From: Bacteroidota bacterium
GTDB lineage: Bacteria; Bacteroidota; Bacteroidia; Chitinophagales; Chitinophagaceae
Length of the DNA: 35,044 bases
NCBI GenBank assembly: GCA_013289065.1
Contig: JABDAP010000020.1
Location: forward strand, 1-35,044
Direction of reading: 5' to 3'
The notes under the pieces are model-generated. The model did no database searches. It saw nothing but the letters and a program-made list of their open reading frames with translations, and was not told the DNA's origin. Made by a program: the position numbers and the translations under genes. Numbering within the stretch: the stretch's first letter is position 1; every line of letters starts with the position of its first letter. Positions 1-9,166 of this stretch are shown here, piece after piece.

Positions 1-135
1 AGTATTTTTATTTCAACGCTTGCTTTTGCAGACCCTTCGCAACAGGATATCGCCAAAATATCTGTGCTGCTTGCTTCATTTATTTCGATGACGGTTGGAT
101 TTTTCTGGCTGAAGTTCGAGAAACATCATGCGTAA
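1..135 (+). CDS. nhaA: Na+/H+ antiporter NhaA, C-terminal end (truncated by window start)
   Basis: Frame 1 reads SIFISTLAFADPSQQDIAKISVLLASFISMTVGFFWLKFEKHHA*, which resembles the last two TM helices of NhaA. Not in the ORF track. Confidence 0.7.
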   Translation, partial: SIFISTLAFADPSQQDIAKISVLLASFISMTVGFFWLKFEKHHA

Positions 136-187
136 ACACAACTGTTTATTCAGGCAATACCATTTTCCGGCGATAATGAATAGCTGA

Positions 188-913
188 TCACTTCCTGTCG
201 AGATAAGATACCAGTTCAACAAACTGCTCCCTGTTCTTTGAATCGATCTTATGTGAAGAATTATAGGAAAGGATATCGCCTGTATAAGATGGCAGGGATT
301 TCCTGACCGACTTTACAGACCATGCATTATCCAATGGGATCATTTTATTTTCGCCGGGCCTGTACAGGTACATGTGTTGAACCAATTCATATTCTTTTTG
401 CTGCGGGCCGTTGTAGACAAAATATTCAACAACTTTTTTATGCAGCCATACGAGAAGCTGCAGATTTTTCCCCTCATACAATACTTCGTAAAAATCATTT
501 TCATCAAGATCGCCAACCGCAGGGAAACCGTTTTTGAAAGTATGCATTACGGGTTGTTCATTTTCGTTCCGGAAACTGAGTTGAAAAGAAGTGACAGGCT
601 GTATCAGTTCGATAAAGCTATTGTTGCGTTGCACATATAATTTATGATCGTAGAGGGAAAAATTTATTCCTGTGTCGGAAAGAACCTGTCCATTTTTAAA
701 CCGCACCGTTCCTCTTCCCCAACCATCCTGCAGCATAGGGCTGCCAAAAACACCCAATTCTTTGCCGCTTTTAATAAGCGTGCCATCCATGTTCCTGTAT
801 TCAACAAGGCGGACGCCTGGATTACCAAGCATCGTTTGCGCGTGGCTTACGGCCGGCGAAGCAATAAACTGCATAAAAAGAAATGCAGCCAACAGCCTGA
901 AATTTGTTTTCAT
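188..913 (-). CDS. hypothetical secreted protein
   Basis: Track ORF 188..991. The internal ATG at 913 gives a signal peptide (MKTNFRLLAAFLFMQFIASPAVSHAQ), so it is the preferred start. Confidence 0.65.
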   Translation of the reverse strand: MKTNFRLLAAFLFMQFIASPAVSHAQTMLGNPGVRLVEYRNMDGTLIKSGKELGVFGSPMLQDGWGRGTVRFKNGQVLSDTGINFSLYDHKLYVQRNNSFIELIQPVTSFQLSFRNENEQPVMHTFKNGFPAVGDLDENDFYEVLYEGKNLQLLVWLHKKVVEYFVYNGPQQKEYELVQHMYLYRPGENKMIPLDNAWSVKSVRKSLPSYTGDILSYNSSHKIDSKNREQFVELVSYLDRK

Positions 914-965
914 AGAGCTGGTTTTAATGTTTGAGATTAAAAACCGGGGATATTTCTGACTAAAG

Positions 966-1001
966 TTACAAAGACTTGTATAAAAATACAAGTCTTTGTA
1001 A
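966..1001. repeat. perfect 16-bp stem / 4-nt loop hairpin TTACAAAGACTTGTAT-AAAA-ATACAAGTCTTTGTAA
   Basis: Read directly; the arms are exact reverse complements. Lies between two minus-strand genes, downstream of the DoxX-like gene. Confidence 0.9.
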
Positions 1002-1054
1002 GCTGCTATAGAAGATTTCTGTGCCGGCTGCCCAGACGCAGGGATGCTGATCTT

Positions 1055-1432
1055 TTACCTGACCATCGGCATGTATTTTTCGCGGTTTTCGATGATGATC
1101 CATAGGTTTATCACGAGCAGTATAACAGCCAATGGTATACCTGATGGTGCATTTACGATATTGGTGAGCAGTATCCCCACCATTACAGGAAAAATAATGA
1201 TCGCGCCAAGCGCCCGGAATTTAGGAATGATAACAAGTATGCCCCCCACAATTTCTGCAACGCCGACCAACGGCATTAACCATTTTATCTGCATAACGGC
1301 AGTCATTAAGTCTGTCATGCTTTGAGGCATATCTTTTGGCATGGGCATATAATTCAGGAATTTGTTCAGCCCGGCATTAATGAACATGAGCCCGAAAAGA
1401 AGGCTTACTATGAACAGGATCGTTTTTTTCAT
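1055..1432 (-). CDS. DoxX-like membrane protein
   Basis: 125 aa, four hydrophobic segments, DoxX-like N-terminus (LLFGLMFINAGLNKFLNYMP). Confidence 0.7.
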   Translation of the reverse strand: MKKTILFIVSLLFGLMFINAGLNKFLNYMPMPKDMPQSMTDLMTAVMQIKWLMPLVGVAEIVGGILVIIPKFRALGAIIIFPVMVGILLTNIVNAPSGIPLAVILLVINLWIIIENREKYMPMVR

Positions 1433-1506
1433 TTTGGTTGTTTTGGTTGGTTATTTTATGAGGATTCTGTTACAAGTTAGAAATTTTTATTCAACAAAAT
1501 GCCGGC

Positions 1507-1932
1507 TTACTTCTGTTCTTCGGCGTATCTCTTAAAATTATTCAGCACGGATTGACAAAAATTTTTTTGTATTTCAAGTGATGGTTCTTTTCCGGGCTCA
1601 AACTCTTCTTCTATTACAGTTCTGTTATTATCCGGTACAAACCGGATGATCGATCTTCTGCCATCCGTTCCGGTGTATTCAATCAATTGATGATGTATTA
1701 CCTCGTCATAAACACCTGTATGATCAAATCCATCCTTTCCGTCTTTTGTTTCCATCCTGAATAAAAACCGGCCGCCTTTTTGTAAATCGTTTTCAACTTT
1801 TGGCGAGTGCCAGTTATCAGAAGGATTGTTCCATTGCATAATATCGGAAGACGTTGCCCAGATCTTCCATACTTTTTCTATGGGTGCGTTTACTGTTACC
1901 TGCACGGTGATCATTGTACTTGTTTTATCCAT
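1507..1932 (-). CDS. SRPBCC / AHSA1-like (START-fold) protein
   Basis: ITVQVTVNAPIEKVWKIWATSSDIMQWNNPSDNWHSP... is typical of the AHSA1 family. Confidence 0.85.
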   Translation of the reverse strand: MDKTSTMITVQVTVNAPIEKVWKIWATSSDIMQWNNPSDNWHSPKVENDLQKGGRFLFRMETKDGKDGFDHTGVYDEVIHHQLIEYTGTDGRRSIIRFVPDNNRTVIEEEFEPGKEPSLEIQKNFCQSVLNNFKRYAEEQK

Positions 1933-2002
1933 ACGATTATTAATGATTGATTGGTACAGCTAATTTCATTAAAATATGTAAGATACTACTATCTGCAAGT
2001 GT

Positions 2003-2123
2003 CTCAGTTTGAAAATCAAAACAAATCAAAACTGCGCCTCGGCGCCCTTGCGCGAAAAATGCACGCAAAGGCGCGGAGGCGCGGTAATTATATTATAAAG
2101 CATATTAAAATTATCAACCCGAA
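2003..2123 (-). repeat. ~120-bp nested inverted-repeat element, copy E1 (reverse orientation relative to E2/E3)
   Basis: CTCAGTTTGAAAATCAAAACAAATCAAAACTGCGCC... is the reverse complement of the right half of E3. Its right half matches the reverse complement of the left half of E3. Confidence 0.8.
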
Positions 2124-2145
2124 ATACTACTTGCTATTCAATTAA

Positions 2146-2180
2146 AAAGGTTCAGTCAACTATGCGTTGACTGAACCTTT
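2146..2180 (-). terminator. intrinsic terminator of the S9 peptidase gene
   Basis: AAAGGTTCAGTCAAC-TATGC-GTTGACTGAACCTTT, perfect 15-bp stem, followed by a T-run on the minus strand; 23 bp after the stop codon. Confidence 0.8.
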
Positions 2181-2202
2181 CAATATCACTCACTAAAATT
2201 AA

Positions 2203-5200
2203 TTAATATCCTAAACCAAGATCACGCCCCTTCATCACAGCGGGCACTCCTTCTGTGATCCATTTGGAAGGCTTGTCTCCTTTCAACATATAATCAAAGA
2301 ACTGCTGTTCGCGGATCTGAATGTCTTTGCGGTTCTTTCTTTCAACAAGGTTATGCGCTTCTCCGTTGTAAGTAAGCATCCATACTTTTTTACCGAGGCG
2401 GCGCATGCCCGAATACATTTCAATTCCCTGGTACCACGGCACCGCATCATCCGCATCATTGGCCATAATAACCAACGGCGTTTTTACTTTTGGCAACGAG
2501 AACAAAGCAGAGTTCTGAATATACAGATCCGGACGCTCCCATAATGTTGCACCGATACGGCTCTGCGTTTTTTCATACTGGAACTGTCTTAAGATGCCCG
2601 GCCCCCAACGTATACCGCCATAGGCACTCGTCATATTTGCAACTGGCGCACCAGCCCATGCGGCTGCATACAGATTTGTTTTGGTGATGAGGTATACGAT
2701 CTGGTATCCACCCCAGCTCTGTCCCTGCAAACCTATTTTAGTACTGTCAACAAACCCCTGTTTTACTACAGCACGTGTTCCGCTTAATATATAATCATAG
2801 GCGCCTTGTCCGGGGTAACCTTTTTTATACCAGATATCCGGAACAAAAACAATATACCCGCGGCTCACAAAGAACGGTATGTTCAAACGTGATGGCGTAG
2901 GCGCCGGTGGCTGGTAGTTGTACAGTGTTGTATTATTTCTCTCATAGAAATAAACGATCATCGGGTATTTCTTTTTGGGATCGAAGTCTTCGGGTTTATA
3001 CAATACACCTTCTGTTTCTTTTCCGGTATAAGCTTTCCATTTAAACAACTCTGATGTTCCCCAGTTATATTCTGCCTGTTGCGGATTGGTATGCGATAAC
3101 TGCACTGCTGCATTACTGCCAACCATCGTAAACACATCCGGCGATCTTACAAATGTTTCTTTTACAAAACTGTACACATCCGCATCTTTTGCTTTCTGCG
3201 GCGCCTGAACGGTTACTTTTTCTTTGAACAGAACGCTGGTATTATTTTTAGACAGATCCAGTACCGCCAACCCGCTGCTTTTATCTTTTTCATCGAACAT
3301 GTGCAGCAATAATTTTTGTCCGGGCGTAATAAATTTCTCTTCACGATCCACATTGATAAAACGGTATTGTACTTTATCTTTTCTTCCATCTGTTAAGCAT
3401 ACCGATCTTTCTTTTCCTTCCGGATCTATTTTCCAGATATCATAACGGTCGTAGATCAATACATATTTATCCGCTTCCATCCATTGTACAACGCCATACG
3501 CATTGGGATCATCGGGTACATCGTTCTCTTCATCAAACAAGGATGTCTTGATGTCTTTAGCAACCGTATTCAATTGTTTGGTGATCGAATTATAAGCGAA
3601 ATAATTTTGTTTTACTTCATCAAAGAACAATAAATATTTTCCTGTGGAAGATGCGGATAATGCGCCGCCTTTAAAGTTCTTCCTGATCAATTCTGTCTTG
3701 CCATTATCCGGGTTTACTGTGTAGATATCACTCAGTGTAAAGCCCTGCCACTGGCTCGCAACACGGCGGCCGGTATCCGATGTTGCGTAAAATACGGCGC
3801 CATCGCCATCCATTGTATGGATCACATTACGCAGGCTTTGATTGCCTATCTGTACAGTTTCTTTTGTGTTGAGGTCGAAACGCGCGAGATATGAACGGTT
3901 CAGGTCTGCATTCAGGCTCCTGATCTGTGCGGCCTGGATCTGATCGTCATTATAATGCCAGATGTCAACACTCACCCTGTCGAACTCAGGAAGCGATGTA
4001 TCTTTTGGCGGCAATACGGGCGCGGTACCAAAGAATAAACGTTGCCCGTTCTTGCTAAAGCTAATGGCCGATCCGCCGCCACCGCCTCTTCTTCCGCCAC
4101 CGCCTCCACCGCCAAAACCGCCTCCGCCGCCTGCTTCGGCAACGGTCCATGTTGGTACCATGCCATTGCTGTTGCGTGAAGCAAGAAGCATAGCGCTGTC
4201 GGCTCCTGTTTTATAATAATATAATTTATAAAATTTCTGCAATGCCTTACTGCTGCTGTCGCGCTCTGCTATGAAGGCAACCTGTGTGCCGTTATCATCC
4301 ATCGCATAGTTCTTGGCATCATTGAATTTTTTAAAGATGGTTTTACTGTTGCCGTTTGCAAGGTCGTAGGTTACCACCGATGCCTGCGTGAGTGAATCGT
4401 TTGCTTTCTTTGTTGTTTCGTATAATAAGATGTTGGCATTGCGGTTAAAATAATATTCGCTTACTAATTTAAACGAATGCTGTTCGCCTGTATGCAGGTT
4501 TTTGAGAATGAGTTCTGTTCCTTCTTCTGCTGCCGCATCATCACCGCCTGCTGCAGGAGCCGCACTGCCCCCGGCTGCGCCGCGTGCGCCGCCTCTTTGT
4601 GCACCGCCCGGGCGGGCGCCGCCACCGCTGCCACTACCACCTTCGCCACGCGGTTGTTGCAGAACGGCCATGCCTTTCATCTTTACATCATTCACTTTAT
4701 TTTTAATACTGTCTGCTACGTGTATCAAACTGTCTGCAACAGATAACATGGTATTCAACCTTGTGAGCGAATCCATTTCCTGCCTGCCGCCGGGCCTGCT
4801 GAGATCGGGTAATCCTTTATCCATCAGGTATGCGAGCCACTGGCTGCCGTTCTCATCGGGTGTTTTGTAACTGCGGACGCGGGCTATCTTTTCAATTTTG
4901 TCTTTACCGAGTTCGAGAATAGCGAGGCTGTCTTTCGGCATATCATCCGGCCGTTTCTTTTTGATGCGGGCATCGCGTGTGTCTTTATAAAAAGGCCTGA
5001 TCCGGCAGATCACAAAACGGTTATCATCCGTGATCGTGGCATTATACCCGCGCGGAATTTCTTTTTTATAATCGCCGGATACGCTTTGTATCATCAGCAC
5101 GCCATCGCCTTCCTGGGGATTGATGGCATAGGCAACATATTTACCATCATTGCTCATCACGCGTTCGCCAACACTTTGCCAGCCATCATACACAGAATGG

Positions 5201-5271
5201 TCGAGCGGTTTTTTCTGTGCAGATACGGTAATGGAAACAATACAGCAAAAAACAAAGAAGCATTTCTTCAT
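2203..5271 (-). CDS. S9 family prolyl oligopeptidase-type peptidase with Gly-rich loops
   Basis: 1022 aa, signal peptide, catalytic motif GQSWGGYQ, DADDAVPW and GEAHNL near the C-terminus. Confidence 0.9.
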   Translation of the reverse strand: MKKCFFVFCCIVSITVSAQKKPLDHSVYDGWQSVGERVMSNDGKYVAYAINPQEGDGVLMIQSVSGDYKKEIPRGYNATITDDNRFVICRIRPFYKDTRDARIKKKRPDDMPKDSLAILELGKDKIEKIARVRSYKTPDENGSQWLAYLMDKGLPDLSRPGGRQEMDSLTRLNTMLSVADSLIHVADSIKNKVNDVKMKGMAVLQQPRGEGGSGSGGGARPGGAQRGGARGAAGGSAAPAAGGDDAAAEEGTELILKNLHTGEQHSFKLVSEYYFNRNANILLYETTKKANDSLTQASVVTYDLANGNSKTIFKKFNDAKNYAMDDNGTQVAFIAERDSSSKALQKFYKLYYYKTGADSAMLLASRNSNGMVPTWTVAEAGGGGGFGGGGGGGRRGGGGGSAISFSKNGQRLFFGTAPVLPPKDTSLPEFDRVSVDIWHYNDDQIQAAQIRSLNADLNRSYLARFDLNTKETVQIGNQSLRNVIHTMDGDGAVFYATSDTGRRVASQWQGFTLSDIYTVNPDNGKTELIRKNFKGGALSASSTGKYLLFFDEVKQNYFAYNSITKQLNTVAKDIKTSLFDEENDVPDDPNAYGVVQWMEADKYVLIYDRYDIWKIDPEGKERSVCLTDGRKDKVQYRFINVDREEKFITPGQKLLLHMFDEKDKSSGLAVLDLSKNNTSVLFKEKVTVQAPQKAKDADVYSFVKETFVRSPDVFTMVGSNAAVQLSHTNPQQAEYNWGTSELFKWKAYTGKETEGVLYKPEDFDPKKKYPMIVYFYERNNTTLYNYQPPAPTPSRLNIPFFVSRGYIVFVPDIWYKKGYPGQGAYDYILSGTRAVVKQGFVDSTKIGLQGQSWGGYQIVYLITKTNLYAAAWAGAPVANMTSAYGGIRWGPGILRQFQYEKTQSRIGATLWERPDLYIQNSALFSLPKVKTPLVIMANDADDAVPWYQGIEMYSGMRRLGKKVWMLTYNGEAHNLVERKNRKDIQIREQQFFDYMLKGDKPSKWITEGVPAVMKGRDLGLGY

Positions 5272-5415
5272 AGCAGTAGTTTATTAGAGTTCCGAAGATA
5301 ATTAAACAATGTACACTGGTTTAACTCTTTCGGTGAATTTTATAAACAACCTGGTGTGGCAAACTTCAGTGGCGCAAAAGGGTGGTTTATCTTTTATTTT
5401 GTCGGGTTCGGTGGA

Positions 5416-5517
5416 GTGAATCGTGAGTCGGCAGTCGGCAGTCGTGAGTGGTGGATAATGAACTTTTTACTGACGACTCACGGCTGACGCTTCACGGCTG
5501 CCGATTCACAACTCACC
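5416..5517. repeat. heptad-word inverted repeat H1 (GTGAGTC/GGCAGTC words)
   Basis: Left arm GTGAATC GTGAGTC GGCAGTC GGCAGTC GTGAGTG (5416-5450). Right arm ACTGACG ACTCACG GCTGACG CTTCACG GCTGCCG ATTCACA ACTCACC (5469-5517). Confidence 0.9.
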
Positions 5518-5561
5518 GCTGCAATAAAAAATATTTATATTTATCCCCTCAACCCTACACT

Positions 5562-6395
5562 ATGAAACGAACTGCTTTTATTTTTTTTGTATCAGCCATG
5601 CCGGTACTCGGCGTATTACATGCACAAACACATACCGTTGTAAAGAAATGGGCATCGGATACTTTATTCAGGACACCTGAATCTGTTTTGTATGATGCAA
5701 AAGATAAACTGTTATATGTATCGAACATGGATCCGGCATCGGGTGATAAAGGCGGTAAAGGATCGATAGGCAAACTGGGGCTTGATGGAAAGATCATTTC
5801 GCTCGACTGGGTAACGGGCCTCACTTCGCCCAAAGGAATGGGTTTGTATAAGAACGAATTATATGCAGCGGAGTTAACAACGGTTGTGGTGATCGATATC
5901 AACAAAGCACAGGTCATCCGCCGTATACCTGTTGAGGGCGCTGTGTTCTTAAATGATATCAGCGTTGATAAGAATGGCGTAATATATGTAAGCGACAGCC
6001 GTACAATGAAAATACACAGGATCGAAAATGGAAAAGTAACCACGCTGCTGCAAAACATGCAGGGCCCGAATGGTGTACTCGCCGTTGGCGATGAGTTGGT
6101 GTATATTGATAAAGGAAGTTTATTGAAAAGAAGTGCAGACGGCAGCAGCACAAAGATCACCGATGGAATGGATCCGAGCACAGATGGGATTGAAATGGTA
6201 AAACCCAATGAATACCTGGTAAGTTCCTGGAATGGTATTGTATATTATGTATATGCAGACGGCCACAAAGATATTTTATTTGATACACGGCCGGAAAAGG
6301 TCAATAGTGCTGATATTGGTTATGATCCAAAGAACCATATCATGTATGTGCCAACATTTTTTAAGAATGGTGTGATTGCGTATGAGGTGAAGTAG
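5562..6395 (+). CDS. SMP-30/gluconolactonase-like beta-propeller protein
   Basis: Track ORF 5448..6395 trimmed to the ATG giving a signal peptide (MKRTAFIFFVSAMPVLGVLHAQ). Repeated propeller-like motifs (GVIYVSDSRTMKIHRI). Confidence 0.75.
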   Translation: MKRTAFIFFVSAMPVLGVLHAQTHTVVKKWASDTLFRTPESVLYDAKDKLLYVSNMDPASGDKGGKGSIGKLGLDGKIISLDWVTGLTSPKGMGLYKNELYAAELTTVVVIDINKAQVIRRIPVEGAVFLNDISVDKNGVIYVSDSRTMKIHRIENGKVTTLLQNMQGPNGVLAVGDELVYIDKGSLLKRSADGSSTKITDGMDPSTDGIEMVKPNEYLVSSWNGIVYYVYADGHKDILFDTRPEKVNSADIGYDPKNHIMYVPTFFKNGVIAYEVK

Positions 6396-6406
6396 GATAT
6401 TCTTAT

Positions 6407-6475
6407 CCGCCCCTGCCCCTGAAGGGGTTTGAGTTTACCATAAAAAATCCTTTTCCCCTTCAGGGGCGGGGGTAA
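6407..6475. terminator. GC-rich hairpin P1 (CCCCTGAAGGGG family), candidate bidirectional terminator
   Basis: GCCCCTGCCCCTGAAGGGG ... CCCCTTCAGGGGCGGGGG between two convergent genes. Confidence 0.7.
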
Positions 6476-6485
6476 CTATGGCAAA

Positions 6486-7304
6486 CTAATAATTTCTTTT
6501 ATACCAACCATCTTCAACAAGATAGGATGCGGTTGTACCATTACCGGTTCTGAATTTTGTTTTGATACCTCTTCTTGTATCGATCCCCGGAAGAAAGCAA
6601 ATGAAATGAAGATGCGGGCCGCGTGTATAACCGGTGTTGCCGCTTAATGCGATCGGGTCGCCTTTATTTACGGAATCTCCGGGTTGTACCAATGCGCCGT
6701 TGTGCCTGAGATGGCTGTAATCCGCAATGGTTCCATCGGAGTGAAGAATTAAAATATGGTTGGCCATCTGTTTACACTCTTCGCGTAAACAGCTTTCACT
6801 GTACTGTTGAACAACAGCGATAACGATGCCGCTTCTTGCTGCTTTTACATTGGTTCCTTCCGGCATATTAAAATCCAGTGCGTTTTCATTTTGGTGTGTG
6901 AATTGCCCGTTATAACCCTGGTCTATCCTGAAGTTCGATCCTTTTTTATAAGGAAGGTCGTAAACATAATTCCTGTCGTAATTAGTCTGGTGCACGTTTC
7001 CAAACACTGCTTTATAATCGTATGCGTAACCGGTTCTGCCTTTTTTGATGCGCGATAATTCAACCAGTTTAATTTTATTGCCTTGCGGGATGATATAAAT
7101 ATGATCGAACGATTCATCTGCGATAAGGTTGTCAAGGCTCAGCGTTAACTGAACAGATACCGTACAATATTCATTGTTATCAGCATACAACACAATTCTG
7201 TCGCCTTCCTTTTCAGCAATCACTTTTATATTATTTTGCGAAAAGGCAAGAATGCTTTTAAAAAAGAAAAAACAAATGAATAATATTTTAACGGAATCTT
7301 TCAG
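6486..7304 (-). CDS. M23 family peptidase (LytM-type), probably secreted; start codon uncertain
   Basis: HQNENALDFNMPEGTNVKAARSGIV...GPHLHF is the M23 core. The track starts at GTG 7223, but the frame continues upstream as KDSVKILFICFFFFKSILAFSQNNIK, a signal peptide, with no ATG/GTG/TTG. A CTG lies at 7304 and an ATA at 7286. Confidence 0.85.
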   Translation of the reverse strand: MKDSVKILFICFFFFKSILAFSQNNIKVIAEKEGDRIVLYADNNEYCTVSVQLTLSLDNLIADESFDHIYIIPQGNKIKLVELSRIKKGRTGYAYDYKAVFGNVHQTNYDRNYVYDLPYKKGSNFRIDQGYNGQFTHQNENALDFNMPEGTNVKAARSGIVIAVVQQYSESCLREECKQMANHILILHSDGTIADYSHLRHNGALVQPGDSVNKGDPIALSGNTGYTRGPHLHFICFLPGIDTRRGIKTKFRTGNGTTASYLVEDGWYKRNY

Positions 7305-7309
7305 TAATG

Positions 7310-7428
7310 TTTCAGTTTAATAATTTTACTATACGCTACAGCTAATTACTACGCCTTCGCGCCTGCGTGAGAAAAATGCACGCAAAGGCGCGAAGGCGCA
7401 GTTTTGATTTGTTGGATCTTAAACTGGT
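7310..7428 (+). repeat. ~120-bp nested inverted-repeat element, copy E2
   Basis: TTCAGTTTAATAATTTTACTATACGC...ACGCCTTCGCGCCTGCGTGAGAAAAATGCACGCAAAGGCGCGAAGGCGCAGTTTTGAT...TTAAACTGGT aligns over its full length with E3. Confidence 0.8.
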
Positions 7429-7455
7429 ATTCTATCCATTTCCCGAGGTTTCTCA

Positions 7456-7491
7456 AAAGAAAAAGTATAGCGGATGCTACACTTCTTCTTT
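7456..7491 (-). terminator. imperfect hairpin, candidate terminator of the glycine-zipper gene
   Basis: On the minus strand: AAGAAGAAGTGTAGC-ATCC-GCTATACTTTTTCTT followed by T-rich sequence, ~50 bp after the stop. Confidence 0.5.
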
Positions 7492-7538
7492 GAAAATTGT
7501 ATATTTTATTACCCGCATCATGCAGGATTGAACATCAT

Positions 7539-8009
7539 TTATTGCTGAGGCGGTGGATCTTTCTTAACCACGCGGCCTGTTTTCCGGTCTTTTGCCCTTC
7601 CGATCAAATAACCTGTTCCACCACCGGCGGCAGCGCCAATAGCGGCACCGGTTATATTATGCCCTATGATACCACCTGCAATGGCTCCTGCTCCTGCGCC
7701 GATCAATGTTCCTTTTGCTGCCGAGCTCCATCCTTTTTTAGCCGGCGCTTCTGTGGCTGCACCTGAACCTGTTGCTGCCTGTGATGAACTTGAACCAACG
7801 TTCCTTGATTCGTCTTCTTCGCGCTGCCTTCTGCGTGCCGCGGCAATGCGGTTATCTTCTTCCTGCTGTGCCTGAACACGGGCGCGTTCCGAATCGATCG
7901 CCTGCTGTTTAATGGCGGTGCTGTCTACCACAACGGCTGTATTGGTTGACTGGCTGCTGCACGCCGCAAATACTGAAGCGATACAGAGCGTTACTAATAA
8001 TCTTTTCAT
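7539..8009 (-). CDS. glycine-zipper lipoprotein
   Basis: Track ORF trimmed to the ATG at 8009: MKRLLVTLCIASVFAACSSQ (lipobox), then GTLIGAGAGAIAGGIIGHNITGAAIGAAAGGGTGYLIGRAKDRKTGR. Confidence 0.85.
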   Translation of the reverse strand: MKRLLVTLCIASVFAACSSQSTNTAVVVDSTAIKQQAIDSERARVQAQQEEDNRIAAARRRQREEDESRNVGSSSSQAATGSGAATEAPAKKGWSSAAKGTLIGAGAGAIAGGIIGHNITGAAIGAAAGGGTGYLIGRAKDRKTGRVVKKDPPPQQ

Positions 8010-8111
8010 GTCAAAGGTTTTTAAGTGAGTTATCATGCACTGATACGCTTAAAATTACCATGCCAGCTGTATTTGATTATGAAATGGGAATAACTGGAAT
8101 GAGTTTACTTA

Positions 8112-8180
8112 TTACCCCAACCCCTAAAGGGGCTTTAATTTATCTAAGAAACATAATTCCCCTTTAGGGGCAGGGGGTAA
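8112..8180. repeat. GC-rich hairpin P2 (CCCCTAAAGGGG variant)
   Basis: TTACCCCAACCCCTAAAGGGG ... CCCCTTTAGGGGCAGGGGGTAA, plus a partial third unit near 8200. Confidence 0.75.
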
Positions 8181-8220
8181 AAAATACAACTTCTCTACAG
8201 GGTTGGGGTAAAATAGATAC

Positions 8221-9093
8221 TCAAACCTTCTTTCGCTTCATCACCCGTAACATCTGCAACACAACAGAGAATGTGATCAATGCGAAGCCGAGATAAAAGC
8301 TGTTCTTCAGGTTCTCATTTTCTTTGAACAAAATAAATGCAAGCAATATTCCATACACCGGTTCTAAATTGAGCGTAAGGTTTTGTGTGAAGGCCGACAC
8401 TTTTTTCAATGCCTGTAACATAAGATCCATTCCGAGTACCGTGCAGAACCAGCTTAATACCAGCAACCATCCAAGATCTGTAAGTGTTGGAAAGATATAG
8501 GCCGTTGGAAAATAGTACAGGTATAGCGGCATCAATATAGTAAGCACTAATAATCCGCCACTCAATTCATATAACATTAATGTTGGCGCGGGCGCCACTT
8601 CCACATTTTTTTTATTGAGTACTGAGAACAACGCGCCTAAAACGGCAGAAGCAATTCCGAAAAGTATCCCTGTCTGGTACCGTGGGTCAAAATGAAAAAT
8701 GAGATAGATACCAAGCAGGCTGATCAACCCCAATCCTGTTTCCTGCCAGCTGAATTTTTTATCGGTCATCAACGGTTCAAGTATCGCTGTAAAAAATCCA
8801 ACCGAAGCAAAACAAACCAGGCCGATAGATACATTCGCGATCTTGATGCTTGCATAAAAACACACCCAGTGCAATGCGATCAATGAACCGATACCCAATA
8901 ATTTCCATACGGAAGATGGCGGGATCCTTGTGATCGTTTTCTTCCAGCTCAGCCAGATAAAAAGTGTAGCAACCGTAAGCATGATACGGTACCATACGAG
9001 CAACCCTTCATTCAGTGTGATCAGTTTGCCTAATATCCCTGTGAAGCCTGCGAGGAAAACGGAAATATGTAATTTGATCAGCGCCTGTTTCAT
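8221..9093 (-). CDS. EamA/DMT-family transporter
   Basis: 290 aa, ten hydrophobic segments, EamA-like (LIALHWVCFYASIKIANVSIGLVCFASVGFFTAILEPL). Confidence 0.88.
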   Translation of the reverse strand: MKQALIKLHISVFLAGFTGILGKLITLNEGLLVWYRIMLTVATLFIWLSWKKTITRIPPSSVWKLLGIGSLIALHWVCFYASIKIANVSIGLVCFASVGFFTAILEPLMTDKKFSWQETGLGLISLLGIYLIFHFDPRYQTGILFGIASAVLGALFSVLNKKNVEVAPAPTLMLYELSGGLLVLTILMPLYLYYFPTAYIFPTLTDLGWLLVLSWFCTVLGMDLMLQALKKVSAFTQNLTLNLEPVYGILLAFILFKENENLKNSFYLGFALITFSVVLQMLRVMKRKKV

Positions 9094-9166
9094 ATCGCAT
9101 CAAAGAAAGTCAATATTAATGTGTTGCCCTATTAAAACACTTGGTTTGTTTTGTCGAGTGATATCT

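Noticed and set aside
3962-4870. Pro/Ala-rich ORFs antisense to the S9 peptidase
   Set aside because: Complement of the Gly-rich coding segments; composition artefact.
5555-6208. 217-aa antisense ORF over the SMP-30-like gene
   Set aside because: Opposite strand of a well-supported CDS with signal peptide; no recognisable domain.
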